Of a stretch of DNA of 64,000 nucleotides, positions 18,270 through 25,948 are shown in pieces; the first letter of the stretch is position 1, and every line of letters starts with the position of its first letter. The stretch comes from Zoogloea sp. (lineage in GTDB: Bacteria > Pseudomonadota > Gammaproteobacteria > Burkholderiales > Rhodocyclaceae). The notes beneath the pieces were generated by a model. That model worked only from the letters and a program-made list of their open reading frames with translations, had not been told where the DNA came from and made no database searches. The DNA is taken from positions 38,839 to 102,838 of the forward strand of contig NZ_JAOAUU010000136.1 of NCBI RefSeq assembly GCF_030157465.1, written 5' to 3'. Position numbers and translations under genes: made by a program.

Positions 18270-20168
18270 CTAAGTGCTCCAGCGCCCCCGGCCTTCGTTC
18301 TTGGCCCGGTACATGGCGTGGTCGGCGGCGTTGATGAGCTGCTCGGCGCTGTCGCCATCGGCCGGAAAGCGCGCCACGCCGACGCTGCTGCCGATTTCCA
18401 GAATATGCCCGGCCACCTCGAAGGGCTGGGCGAGGCTGTCCACGACCTTGGCTGCGGCGGGCTCCACGGCGGAGGCGCCGGCCGGGCTGGGCATGGCCAC
18501 GACGAACTCGTCGCCTCCGAGGCGGGCCACGGTGTCTTCGTCGCGAAACAGCTTGAGCAGGCGCGCGGCAACCTGCTGCAAGAGCAGATCGCCGACGTCG
18601 TGCCCGTAGGTATCGTTCACCGGCTTGAAGCGGTCGAGGTCGATGAACAGCACGACGACTTCGCTGCGGTGGCGCTTGGCGTGGTGGAGCATGTTCTCGA
18701 GGCGGTCGTTGATCAGACCCCGGTTGGGCAGGCCGGTCAGGCGGTCGAAGTTGGCCTGGTGCCAGATCGCGCCCTCCTGGCGGCGGCGCTCGGTGACGTC
18801 GGAAATCAGCACCACCCGGTGGGCGACCTGGCCGTTGCTGTCGAGCACCGCGGAGATCTCCGCGTGGCCGGTGTAGGGCTCTCCGTTCCGGCGCAGGCCT
18901 TCGAAATCTCCTTGCTGATGGCGCGCTGCCGGTGGTCCGAGAAGCTCGCCCAGGCTCAGTTCGCCGGGGTGTCCGGCCGGCAGCGTCGAGACAGGGCGGC
19001 CGCGCAACTCATCCTCCCCGTAACCCGTAATGAAGCTGAAGGCCGGGTTTGCGCTCACGATGCAGTTGTTCGCATCGATGATCACGATGCCTTCGGCCAT
19101 GTTGTCGAGGACCTTGCGCAGGTGTGCCTCGCGCTCGGCAAGCTGGCCGACCGCGCCCTCGTAGCGCCGCAGCGCGACCAGCAGGCCGGCGATCAGCAGC
19201 GCCAGGATCAGGCTGGAGGCGGTGGCGCGCTGCAGGGTCCAGGCGTTCTGCTTGCGTATCGGCGCCAGCGCGTCGTCGAGGGCGATGCCGGACATCATGA
19301 CCAGCCCCGAGGACAGGCGGGTCCAGCCATACAGGCGCAGGATGCCATCCACCGAGGCATGGGCCACGTAGTGCCCTTCGCGCAGGTCGGGGCGGGTGAT
19401 GTATTCGCGCTGCAGGGGCGCCTGCTTGCCGAAGTTGGCCCCCGGATTGAGCGTGCGCAGCAGCACCTGGCCTTTGCCGGTGACCAGCGTCAGGGTGTCG
19501 TGGGGACCGCTGTCGAAGCGCGACAGCTGCGCCGTCCAGGCTTCCGGCGACACGGCGATCGACATCACGCCCTCGAAGCGTCCGTTGCGCCGCACCGCGC
19601 GGGCGATCTGGATGCTCCACTTGTGGGTCAGCCGGCCCAGCACGGGGGGTGTGATGACCAGCGTGTCGCCGGTGTCGGCGGCCAGCTCCCGAAAGTAATC
19701 CCGGTCGCCCAGATAGTTGCGCGGCGCCGGCCCGAGGGATGAATAGCCCAGGTAGCCGTCGGCGTCGATGCGGAACTGCTGCAGGACGAGGTCGGCGGGC
19801 ATGGCCCCGATGGCGAGCTGGCCTTGCCTGTCCATGGCCTCGGGGCTTTCAAGTGCCGCGAGGCGCGCGGTTTTCAGCGCAAAATCGAAACGCTCGATGG
19901 ACGCCTGCACCGTTTCTCCGGCCGCCCGCGCCTGGATAAGCGCCTGGACCCGGATACGCTCCACGGCGTCGCGTTCGTTGGCCTGCATGCCCGAAAGGGT
20001 GTCATACCAGGCAATCGCCAGCGCCGGAAAGGTGGTGCCGACGATCATCAGCCGGATGGTTTGCAGCGGTCGTTCCGTGAGCCGGGAAAAAATGCGTGAA
20101 AGGAGATTTGCCGGCTGCATTCGAGTCTCGTCGAGCTTCGCTGATGAGTCTGCGCACTCTGTGCACAT
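18270..20168 (-). CDS. Membrane diguanylate cyclase with sensor, PAS and GGDEF domains
   Basis: Makes the second messenger c-di-GMP. The 632 residues contain an N-terminal transmembrane helix (IRLMIVGTTFPALAIAWY), a periplasmic double-Cache-like sensor (about 60-300, with DRDYFRELAADTGDT), a second helix (ASSLILALLIAGLLVALRR), a PAS domain (about 355-475) and a GGDEF domain (about 480-632). The active site is intact (RLGGDEF, residues 551-555) and the product-inhibition I-site RDED sits exactly five residues before it. No EAL domain. Start ATG 20168 is the longest frame; ATG 20120 (MQPANLLSRIF) is equally possible. Confidence 0.93.
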   Translation of the reverse strand: MCTECADSSAKLDETRMQPANLLSRIFSRLTERPLQTIRLMIVGTTFPALAIAWYDTLSGMQANERDAVERIRVQALIQARAAGETVQASIERFDFALKTARLAALESPEAMDRQGQLAIGAMPADLVLQQFRIDADGYLGYSSLGPAPRNYLGDRDYFRELAADTGDTLVITPPVLGRLTHKWSIQIARAVRRNGRFEGVMSIAVSPEAWTAQLSRFDSGPHDTLTLVTGKGQVLLRTLNPGANFGKQAPLQREYITRPDLREGHYVAHASVDGILRLYGWTRLSSGLVMMSGIALDDALAPIRKQNAWTLQRATASSLILALLIAGLLVALRRYEGAVGQLAEREAHLRKVLDNMAEGIVIIDANNCIVSANPAFSFITGYGEDELRGRPVSTLPAGHPGELSLGELLGPPAARHQQGDFEGLRRNGEPYTGHAEISAVLDSNGQVAHRVVLISDVTERRRQEGAIWHQANFDRLTGLPNRGLINDRLENMLHHAKRHRSEVVVLFIDLDRFKPVNDTYGHDVGDLLLQQVAARLLKLFRDEDTVARLGGDEFVVAMPSPAGASAVEPAAAKVVDSLAQPFEVAGHILEIGSSVGVARFPADGDSAEQLINAADHAMYRAKNEGRGRWST

Positions 20169-20241
20169 AGAGTGTCAGTGTGCCTCAAGGCGTGTGCTCA
20201 GGGGATAATTGCGGCCCCTATGATTGAAAAACGGTGAAAAA

Positions 20242-21060
20242 ATGCGCCCAGTCCTGCGAATTCTGCTGCCGCTCGTGGCTGCCCTGCACATGACGGCGGC
20301 TCCGGCGGCCGGCGATGCCGACCTGCAGCAATGGATGGACGGCCCCCAGCGCAGCGAACGCAACCGTCAGCGCGATCAGGCCCGCAAGCCGGCGGAAACG
20401 CTGGCCTTTTTCGGCCTCAAGGCCGACCAGACGGTCGTGGAGATCTGGCCGAGCGTTGGCGTGTGGTGGTTCGAAATCCTCGCCCCTTATTTGCGCGACA
20501 AGGGCCGCTACATCGCCGCGCTGCATGCCGGCGCCCACAATCCGGCGGCGGGACGCGCCGAGCATGAGGTGGTGGAAGGGCTGATCGCGAAGGCGCCGGC
20601 CTTGTACGGCAAGGTGGCGATCGCCCACAGCCCCGGCCTCGCCGAAACCCTGCGGCCGGAGTCGGTGGATCTGCTCCTGACCTTCTCCAACCTGCACAAC
20701 TGGATCGTCGATGGCAACGTGGAGGAGCACATCCGCGAGTTCCACACCGTGCTCAAGCCCGGTGGCGTGCTGGGCGTGATCGATCACCGCGGGCGCAGCG
20801 ATCTCTCTCAGGCGGCGCAGCTCAAGTCGGGCTATCTGCGCGAGGACGAGGTTGTGGCGCTGATCGAGAAGGTGGGTTTCAAGCTGGTGGCCCGCGGCGA
20901 AATGGCCGCCAACCCGCGCGACACGCGTGATTATCCGGAAGGCGTGTGGACGCTGCCGCCGAGCCTGCGCATGAAGGAAGTGGACCGGGAGAAATATCTC
21001 GCCATCGGCGAGAGCGACAAATTCACCCTCAAGTTCGTCAGGATCGCCGCGCCCAGGTAG
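20242..21060 (+). CDS. Signal-peptide-bearing methyltransferase-like protein (COG4798)
   Basis: A 272-residue protein resembling class I SAM-dependent methyltransferases of the COG4798 type. It starts with an apparent signal peptide (MRPVLRILLPLVAALHMTAAPAAG). The fold motifs are VVEIWPSVGVWWFEILAPYL (motif I, lacking the usual GxGxG), LLLTFSNLHNWI (motif IV region) and VLKPGGVLGVIDHRG (motif post-III). A methyltransferase outside the cytosol would lack SAM, so the activity or the location is uncertain. The ATG at 20242 is preferred over an in-frame TTG at 20224. Confidence 0.85.
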   Translation: MRPVLRILLPLVAALHMTAAPAAGDADLQQWMDGPQRSERNRQRDQARKPAETLAFFGLKADQTVVEIWPSVGVWWFEILAPYLRDKGRYIAALHAGAHNPAAGRAEHEVVEGLIAKAPALYGKVAIAHSPGLAETLRPESVDLLLTFSNLHNWIVDGNVEEHIREFHTVLKPGGVLGVIDHRGRSDLSQAAQLKSGYLREDEVVALIEKVGFKLVARGEMAANPRDTRDYPEGVWTLPPSLRMKEVDREKYLAIGESDKFTLKFVRIAAPR

Positions 21061-21096
21061 GGGCGGAAAGACAGCTGCTGCGAAAGCGGGGGAGGA

Positions 21097-21171
21097 TGGT
21101 GCTCATGGGCAGGATTGAACTGCCGACCTCTCCCTTACCAAGGGAGTGCTCTGCCACTGAGCTACATGAGC
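21097..21171 (-). tRNA. tRNA-Thr (anticodon GGT)
   Basis: A 75-nt cloverleaf on the minus strand. The acceptor stem is GCTCATG/CATGAGC with discriminator A and an encoded CCA (21097-21099). The D-arm is GCTC/GAGC, the anticodon arm CTCCC-TTGGTAA-GGGAG and the T-arm GGCAG-TTCAATC-CTGCC. The anticodon GGT reads ACC/ACT threonine codons. It stands alone rather than in the Tyr-Gly-Thr-tufB operon common in proteobacteria. Confidence 0.97.
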
Positions 21172-21270
21172 GCCTTTGCCTGGCCGGCATTAAGACTTGC
21201 CGGCCTTTCGGGTGTGGCCTGGACTGAGGCCTTGCGGCTTTGAGTCGTACAACCCGAAAAAGGAGCGCGG

Positions 21271-21299
21271 ATAGTATCAAGCCGAGGCCTCCTCAGCAA
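21271..21299 (-). promoter_or_regulatory. Sigma-70 promoter for tRNA-Thr
   Basis: Minus strand: -35 TTGCTG (21299-21294), a 17-bp spacer, -10 TACTAT (21276-21271), then the GC-rich discriminator CCGCGC typical of stringently controlled stable-RNA promoters. The predicted start is near 21264, about 90 nt before the tRNA. Confidence 0.6.
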
Positions 21300-21420
21300 G
21301 GCCCCTCGTGCGTTTGCTGTGCATTTTTACGAAATTTTCTGGCGCGGCGCGCTGGAGGGGGTCCGGAGCCGCCGGCAGTCGCTGGCCGTTTTCAAGCTTT
21401 AAACGGCTGCGCGCCAGCAA

Positions 21421-21455
21421 AAAAGCCCTTGCCGTTTCCGGCAAGGGCTTTTTTT
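21421..21455. terminator. Strong bidirectional terminator after infA
   Basis: Perfect 14-bp stem aaaagcccttgccg/cggcaagggctttt (21421-21434/21439-21452) with a 4-nt loop, A-rich before and T-rich after, so active on both strands. It ends the leftward infA transcript. Confidence 0.93.
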
Positions 21456-21551
21456 GTGCAGCCAGGCTTCGCTCTCAAGAAAACGCAGGGTCGCCCCGGG
21501 TTTTCTTGTTCCCCACAGGGGGCGGGCGGGGCATGGCCCTGCCCGGGGAGC

Positions 21552-21815
21552 TCAGTAACGGCGCGGAGCGGGCGACGAGGAGTGACCGGTGCGGGGGGGG
21601 AGGTGACGGAAGGTGATGCGGCCCTTCGAGAGATCGTAGGCCGACATTTCCAGCGTCACTTCGTCGCCGGCGATGATGCGGATGTGGTTCTTCTTGAGCT
21701 TGCCGCCCGCGTAGGCGATAAGGTTGTGACCGTTTTCGAGGGTGACGCGATAGCGACCGTCCGGCAGCACTTCGGTAACGCTGCCCTTCATTTCGATGAG
21801 TTCTTCTTTGGCCAT
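21552..21815 (-). CDS. infA: Translation initiation factor IF-1
   Basis: An S1/OB-fold protein of 87 residues that occupies the ribosomal A-site during initiation. The core [42 protein letters not shown] and [13 protein letters not shown] are diagnostic. The extra C-terminal tail ([16 protein letters not shown]) is found in the longer IF-1 copies of betaproteobacteria, many of which also carry a 72-residue copy in the ribosomal-protein operon. Start ATG 21815 matches the family N-terminus. Confidence 0.95.
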   Translation of the reverse strand: MAKEELIEMKGSVTEVLPDGRYRVTLENGHNLIAYAGGKLKKNHIRIIAGDEVTLEMSAYDLSKGRITFRHLPPRTGHSSSPAPRRY

Positions 21816-22050
21816 ATTGGGGCTCCTGGTGGGTGGTCGGGAAGCGTCCCGTGGTGGGGCGTACCGGCCATGGCCCGCCACCGCCTTGGTGGGCCAGGTT
21901 TTGCGGCGACCTTCAAGGTCTGTCGCGATTCAATGTCGGCACGGAGATCGGCGGGCCGGCGGTAGGGTGTCTGCGATCAGTGTTGCAGACGAAGATGAAA
22001 GGCGTCGTGTTGCGTCTTGCCGAAGCGAACTGCGGCAGGCTGAAACAAAC

Positions 22051-22074
22051 AAGGCCACCTCGACGGGTGGCCTT
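22051..22074 (-). terminator. Terminator-like hairpin
   Basis: Stem aaggccacc/ggtggcctt (22051-22059/22066-22074) followed on the minus strand by GTTTGTTTC. It lies just 3' of the tRNA-Lys-like fragment, as a tRNA terminator would. Confidence 0.6.
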
Positions 22075-22112
22075 GCCTCTGAAATCTTGGTCGGCTTTGA
22101 GCGCCTGGGGCG

Positions 22113-22132
22113 CTCGACCTACGGATTAAGAG
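22113..22132 (-). repeat. 20-nt fragment of tRNA-Lys(CTT)
   Basis: Bases 22113-22132 are identical to 40705-40724, the anticodon loop and 3' anticodon stem of tRNA-Lys(CTT). Homology stops abruptly on both sides. Next to it (22099-22115) is a perfect 7-bp hairpin gagcgcc-tgg-ggcgctc, and the minus-strand copy continues to CGACCA. A functional tRNA is not possible because the 5' half and T-loop are missing. The pattern fits a decayed tRNA gene or an attachment-site remnant. Confidence 0.55.
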
Positions 22133-22610
22133 CCCCTTGAACTTAGACCCTCTGGTCAGCAGGAAACACCGATTTTTGATATTGCACGGCTTTGTGTCGA
22201 AAGTCAAGCCCCGCTTAAGGGCAATGACATGCCTGGCGAGATCTGGCCGATTTTGACCTGCCATGGCGTGCGGCAGGGGGCGTCATCACATTTTTTGGGA
22301 ACGGGCGATTCGGGTGCCCGGAACGGACAGAATGGCATGAGCATTTGTTTTTTTGAATTGATTGTTTTACAAGCCCATGAGGTGAATTGGTTTTTTGGCG
22401 GCGCCTATGAAAATGAATTAATTGCCGGCGTTGGTGCGGGTTCTCCCGCAGTGCCAATAAGCCTTGAGCCGGAGGCCATTTCGGGCCGGCACGATGTGAA
22501 ATAACACTTCCACTTGTGTCGCAATACTATTATGTAATTTCTTGCAGCCGTCGTGATCGTGCTCCCGTGTCAGGAGAAATGAGTCGCCAGGTTTTGGGAG
22601 ATGAGTCCGG

Positions 22611-25550
22611 ATGGGCAGCGAAAAGAAGAGGGTTGATCATTTATCCCCGGCAATGGTGGCGGGCTCGGCAGAATCGGTTGCACAGGATTTGATCGCGCGC
22701 TTGAGCATTGTCGGTATCGGCGCGTCGGCCGGCGGGCTGGAGGCGTTCGAACACTTCTTCCGGGCCTGCCCGGCAGACAGCGGGATGGCCTTCGTGCTGG
22801 TGTCGCATCTCGATCCCGGGCATGTCAGCCTGCTCACCGAACTCCTTCAGCGCACGACCGCCATGCCGGTGCTCGAGGCGGTGGATCAGCTTGAGGTCGA
22901 GCCCGATCACGTGTACGTCATTCCGCCCAATCGGGACATGGCGATTCTTCACCGGAAGCTGCAGTTGAGTGCGCCCGCCGAGCCCCGCGGGCTGCGCATG
23001 CCGGTGGATTTCTTCCTGCGTTCGCTGGCGGAAGACCAGCAGGAAAACGCGGTCGGAATCATTCTTTCGGGCACCGGCAGCGATGGCACGCTGGGTGTGC
23101 GCGCGGTTTTCGGGGCGGGCGGTGTGACGCTGGCCCAGGAGCCCTCCAGCGCCAAATACGACGGCATGCCCTCCAGTGCCATCAAGTCGGGCTATGTCAC
23201 CCATGTGCTTCCCGCCGAAAAGATGCCGGCGGCCTTGCAGGCCTGTGCCCGGCGCCTCGCGGTGCCGCCTGAAACGCCGCCGGAGCCCGCGCTGGCTGGC
23301 GGCTTGAGCCACATCCTGATGCAATTGCGCACGCTGACCGGTCACGATTTCTCGCTCTACAAAAAGAGCACGGTGGGTCGCCGCATCGCGCGTCGCATGT
23401 CGCAGCACACGATCGACGACGCCGATGTGTATATCCGCTTTCTGAAGGAAAACCCGGCCGAGGTGCGTTTGCTGTTCAAGGAGCTGCTGATCAACGTGAC
23501 CAGCTTTTTCCGCGACCCCGATGCCTTCGTGGTGCTGCAAAAGGAGATTCTGCCGGCGCTGTTGAAAGGCAAGCCGGGCGATTTCATTTTTCGGGTCTGG
23601 GTGGCCGGTTGTGCCACCGGCGAAGAAGCCTATTCAATTGCCATTCTGTTGCGCGAATTGATGGACGAGGCGCGCGAGACTTTCAAGGTCCAGATCTACA
23701 GCACCGATCTGGCTGATGAGGCCATTGCTGTTGCCCGTGCAGGACTCTATCCGCTGAATATCGCCCAGGATGTGAGCCGTGAGCGGCTGCAGCGTTTTTT
23801 TGTGAGGGAAGAAGGCGGATACCGGGTCAAGAAGGAGATCCGCGAGATGATCGTGTTTGCGATCCAGAACGTCATCAAGGATCCGCCCTTTACCCGGCTC
23901 GATCTGCTGTCTTGCCGCAACCTGATGATTTATCTCGAGCCCGAGTTGCAGAACCGCCTTCTGGTGGCTTTTCATTACGCGCTCAAGCCCGGCGGGGTGC
24001 TGTTCCTGTCGCCATCGGAAAGTATCGGCAACCATACCGAACTATTCTCGGCGATTAACCGGAACTGGAAGTTATATCGCGCCAGTCCGTCCCTTAAAAC
24101 AGTTTCTGCCGTCATGGCCCAGGGTTCGGCCGGGCTTGTTGAGGGGGGCGGAAAAATACCGGGTGAGGCCGTCAGGAAAGTGAGGGAAACCAATTTCGTC
24201 GAGCTGACCCGCCGGGTGCTGGTGCAATATTTTGCGCCCGCCTCGGTGGTGACCGATCTCAAGGGCGACATTCTTTACGTGCATGGCGACACGGGCAAAT
24301 ACCTGCGTCCGGCACCGGGGCAGGCCAGCCTGAATGTCATTGAAATGGCACGCGACGGGTTGGCAACAGAGCTGCGTACCGCGATCAGCGCTGCCGCCAT
24401 TGAAGGACGCCCCACCCTCGAGCGGCCGGTGCAGCTCGAGAGCAACGGGAGTGTCGTGATGTTTGGCCTCGGCGTCCGCTTGCTGCCCGCTACGGAAGGG
24501 CGCCCGGGCCTGCTGCTGGTGAGCTTCCAGGACCGGGTTCCGGCCGCTGCCAGGCCGGCGCGCAGGCGCACGTCCGGGCAGGCCGAGCCGGGGCGGATCG
24601 AAGAGCTGGAGCGCGATCTCGCCTATTTGAGGGAAAGCTACCAGACCACCATCGAAGAGCAGCAGGCCTCGCAGGAGGAACTCAAGTCGATTAACGAGGA
24701 AATGCAATCGACCAATGAAGAGCTGCAGTCGACCAATGAAGAACTGGAAACCTCCAAGGAGGAATTGCAGTCGGTCAACGAGGAGCTTATTACGGTCAAT
24801 GCCGAATTGCAGGCCAAGATCGAGCAGCTTTCCGGCATGCAGAACGACATGAAGAATCTGTTGGAAAACGTCAGCGTCGGCATTATTTTTCTCGATCGTC
24901 ACCTGTCGATCCGCAGCTTTACCCGCGAGGCGATGCGTATTTATCGCCTGGCCGCATCGGATATCGGCCGGCCGCTGAACGATATCAAGTCGCGGGTGCA
25001 TGAGCTCGACCTGCTGGAGGCTGCCGCGGGGGTGCTCGATTCGCTGGTGCCTTTCGAGCAAGAGATTCGCCTCGACGAGGACACCTGGATGCTGGCGCGC
25101 ATTCAGCCCTATCGCACGCTGGATAACGTGATCGACGGGGTGCTGATGACGTTTACCGATATCACTTTGCGCCTCAAGTCCGTTGCGGTGCAGGAGGCGC
25201 TTACGCTGGCCGATGGCATCGTCCATACGATCCGCGAGCCGTTGATCGTTCTCGACGGTGCCCTGAAGGTGGTTTTTGCCAGCCGGGCTTTTTACGACAT
25301 CTTCCGGGCGGCGCCGGATATGACCATCGGGCGCCCGATTTACGAACTGGGCGATGGCCAGTGGAATATCGACGCACTGCGTCGATTGCTGGAAAGCACC
25401 GCGGTGGGCGGGCAGGAGTTTTCCGATTATCCGGTCGAGCATGACTTTCCCGGAATCGGCCATAAAAGGATATTGCTGAATGCCCGCCGTTTCATCGGCA
25501 AGACGGGGGCGCCGCAACTGATATTGGTTTCGATGCAGGTGACCCCGTGA
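22611..25550 (+). CDS. CheB-CheR-PAS fusion chemosensory signalling protein
   Basis: A 979-residue protein joining methylesterase and methyltransferase modules. Residues about 33-215 are a CheB catalytic domain without receiver; Ser39 (GIGASAGGLE), SHLDPGH and GTGSDGTLG supply the triad. Residues about 225-490 are CheR (VAGCATGEEAYSIA is the SAM loop). Residues about 665-755 form a Glu/Gln/Ser coiled coil with repeated NEELQSTNEELE-type heptads, then two PAS-like domains follow to the end. Such proteins usually tune an adjacent kinase rather than flagellar receptors. The stop overlaps the next gene's GTG by four bases. A 38-codon frame (22579-22692) with a better ribosome site (AGGAGAA) overlaps this start. 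Confidence 0.93.
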   Translation: MGSEKKRVDHLSPAMVAGSAESVAQDLIARLSIVGIGASAGGLEAFEHFFRACPADSGMAFVLVSHLDPGHVSLLTELLQRTTAMPVLEAVDQLEVEPDHVYVIPPNRDMAILHRKLQLSAPAEPRGLRMPVDFFLRSLAEDQQENAVGIILSGTGSDGTLGVRAVFGAGGVTLAQEPSSAKYDGMPSSAIKSGYVTHVLPAEKMPAALQACARRLAVPPETPPEPALAGGLSHILMQLRTLTGHDFSLYKKSTVGRRIARRMSQHTIDDADVYIRFLKENPAEVRLLFKELLINVTSFFRDPDAFVVLQKEILPALLKGKPGDFIFRVWVAGCATGEEAYSIAILLRELMDEARETFKVQIYSTDLADEAIAVARAGLYPLNIAQDVSRERLQRFFVREEGGYRVKKEIREMIVFAIQNVIKDPPFTRLDLLSCRNLMIYLEPELQNRLLVAFHYALKPGGVLFLSPSESIGNHTELFSAINRNWKLYRASPSLKTVSAVMAQGSAGLVEGGGKIPGEAVRKVRETNFVELTRRVLVQYFAPASVVTDLKGDILYVHGDTGKYLRPAPGQASLNVIEMARDGLATELRTAISAAAIEGRPTLERPVQLESNGSVVMFGLGVRLLPATEGRPGLLLVSFQDRVPAAARPARRRTSGQAEPGRIEELERDLAYLRESYQTTIEEQQASQEELKSINEEMQSTNEELQSTNEELETSKEELQSVNEELITVNAELQAKIEQLSGMQNDMKNLLENVSVGIIFLDRHLSIRSFTREAMRIYRLAASDIGRPLNDIKSRVHELDLLEAAAGVLDSLVPFEQEIRLDEDTWMLARIQPYRTLDNVIDGVLMTFTDITLRLKSVAVQEALTLADGIVHTIREPLIVLDGALKVVFASRAFYDIFRAAPDMTIGRPIYELGDGQWNIDALRRLLESTAVGGQEFSDYPVEHDFPGIGHKRILLNARRFIGKTGAPQLILVSMQVTP

Positions 25551-25948
25551 GTACCGACAAGGCTGGCAAGGATTTGGACAAGGCGCTGCTTACCGAGGCG
25601 GAACAACGCCTGGCCCGGCGCGCGGCGGGTGAGACCGTGCCGCAGCGGCATGCGGCCGATCTTGTGCACGAATTGCAGGTGCATCAGATCGAACTCGAGA
25701 TGCAGAACGAGGAGCTGCGACGGGCGCACGCGGCGCTCGAGGCGTCGCGCGATCGGTATGTGGATCTGTACGAGTTTGCGCCGGTGGGCTATCTCACCCT
25801 GAACGCCGATGGCTTCATTGCCGAGATCAATCTTGCCGGCGCCACGCTGCTCGGCGAGGTGCGGGGGGCGCTGATCAAGCGGCGCTTTGCGCGCTTTGTC
25901 GCCGACGAGAGCCGGGATGGCTGGCATCGCTTTTTGCGCGCGCGATGA
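25547..25948 (+). CDS. N-terminal fragment of PAS hybrid kinase (first PAS domain truncated)
   Basis: A 133-residue frame starting GTG 25547 inside the stop of the CheB-CheR gene (GTGA overlap). It contains a helical lead (LTEAEQRLARRAAG; VHQIELEMQNEELRRAHAALEASRDRY) and the first part of a PAS domain (YEFAPVGYLTLNADGFIAEINLAGATLLG, in parts). The domain ends abruptly at RFLRAR*. The missing half of the PAS fold is the start of the next frame. Removing one GC dinucleotide from the tract at 25936-25944 would join the two as [12 protein letters not shown]. So this is probably the 5' part of one gene broken by a frameshift. Stop and next start overlap as ATGA, so re-initiation could still yield two chains. 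Confidence 0.8.
   Translation: MSTDKAGKDLDKALLTEAEQRLARRAAGETVPQRHAADLVHELQVHQIELEMQNEELRRAHAALEASRDRYVDLYEFAPVGYLTLNADGFIAEINLAGATLLGEVRGALIKRRFARFVADESRDGWHRFLRAR

Larger units (their letters stand above)
21816..22578. other. AT-richer intergenic region
   Basis: About 760 bases without a convincing gene. 21816-22040 has normal GC. 22040-22140 holds a terminator-like hairpin and a tRNA-Lys fragment. 22140-22560 falls to clearly lower GC (parts below 40%) with runs such as ttttttt near 22349. Composition, the tRNA fragment and the signalling genes that follow together suggest old horizontal insertion and decay. No integrase or transposase remains. Confidence 0.6.

Noticed and set aside
22099..22132. 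Functional tRNA-Lys at 22.1 kb
   Set aside because: Only the anticodon loop and 3' stem match; no D-arm, no canonical T-loop and no acceptor pairing.
25936..25948. Programmed -1 ribosomal frameshift joining the two kinase frames
   Set aside because: The tract is TTTTTGCGCGCGCG, not an X-XXY-YYZ slippery heptamer, and there is no evident stimulatory structure; a two-base indel explains it more simply.
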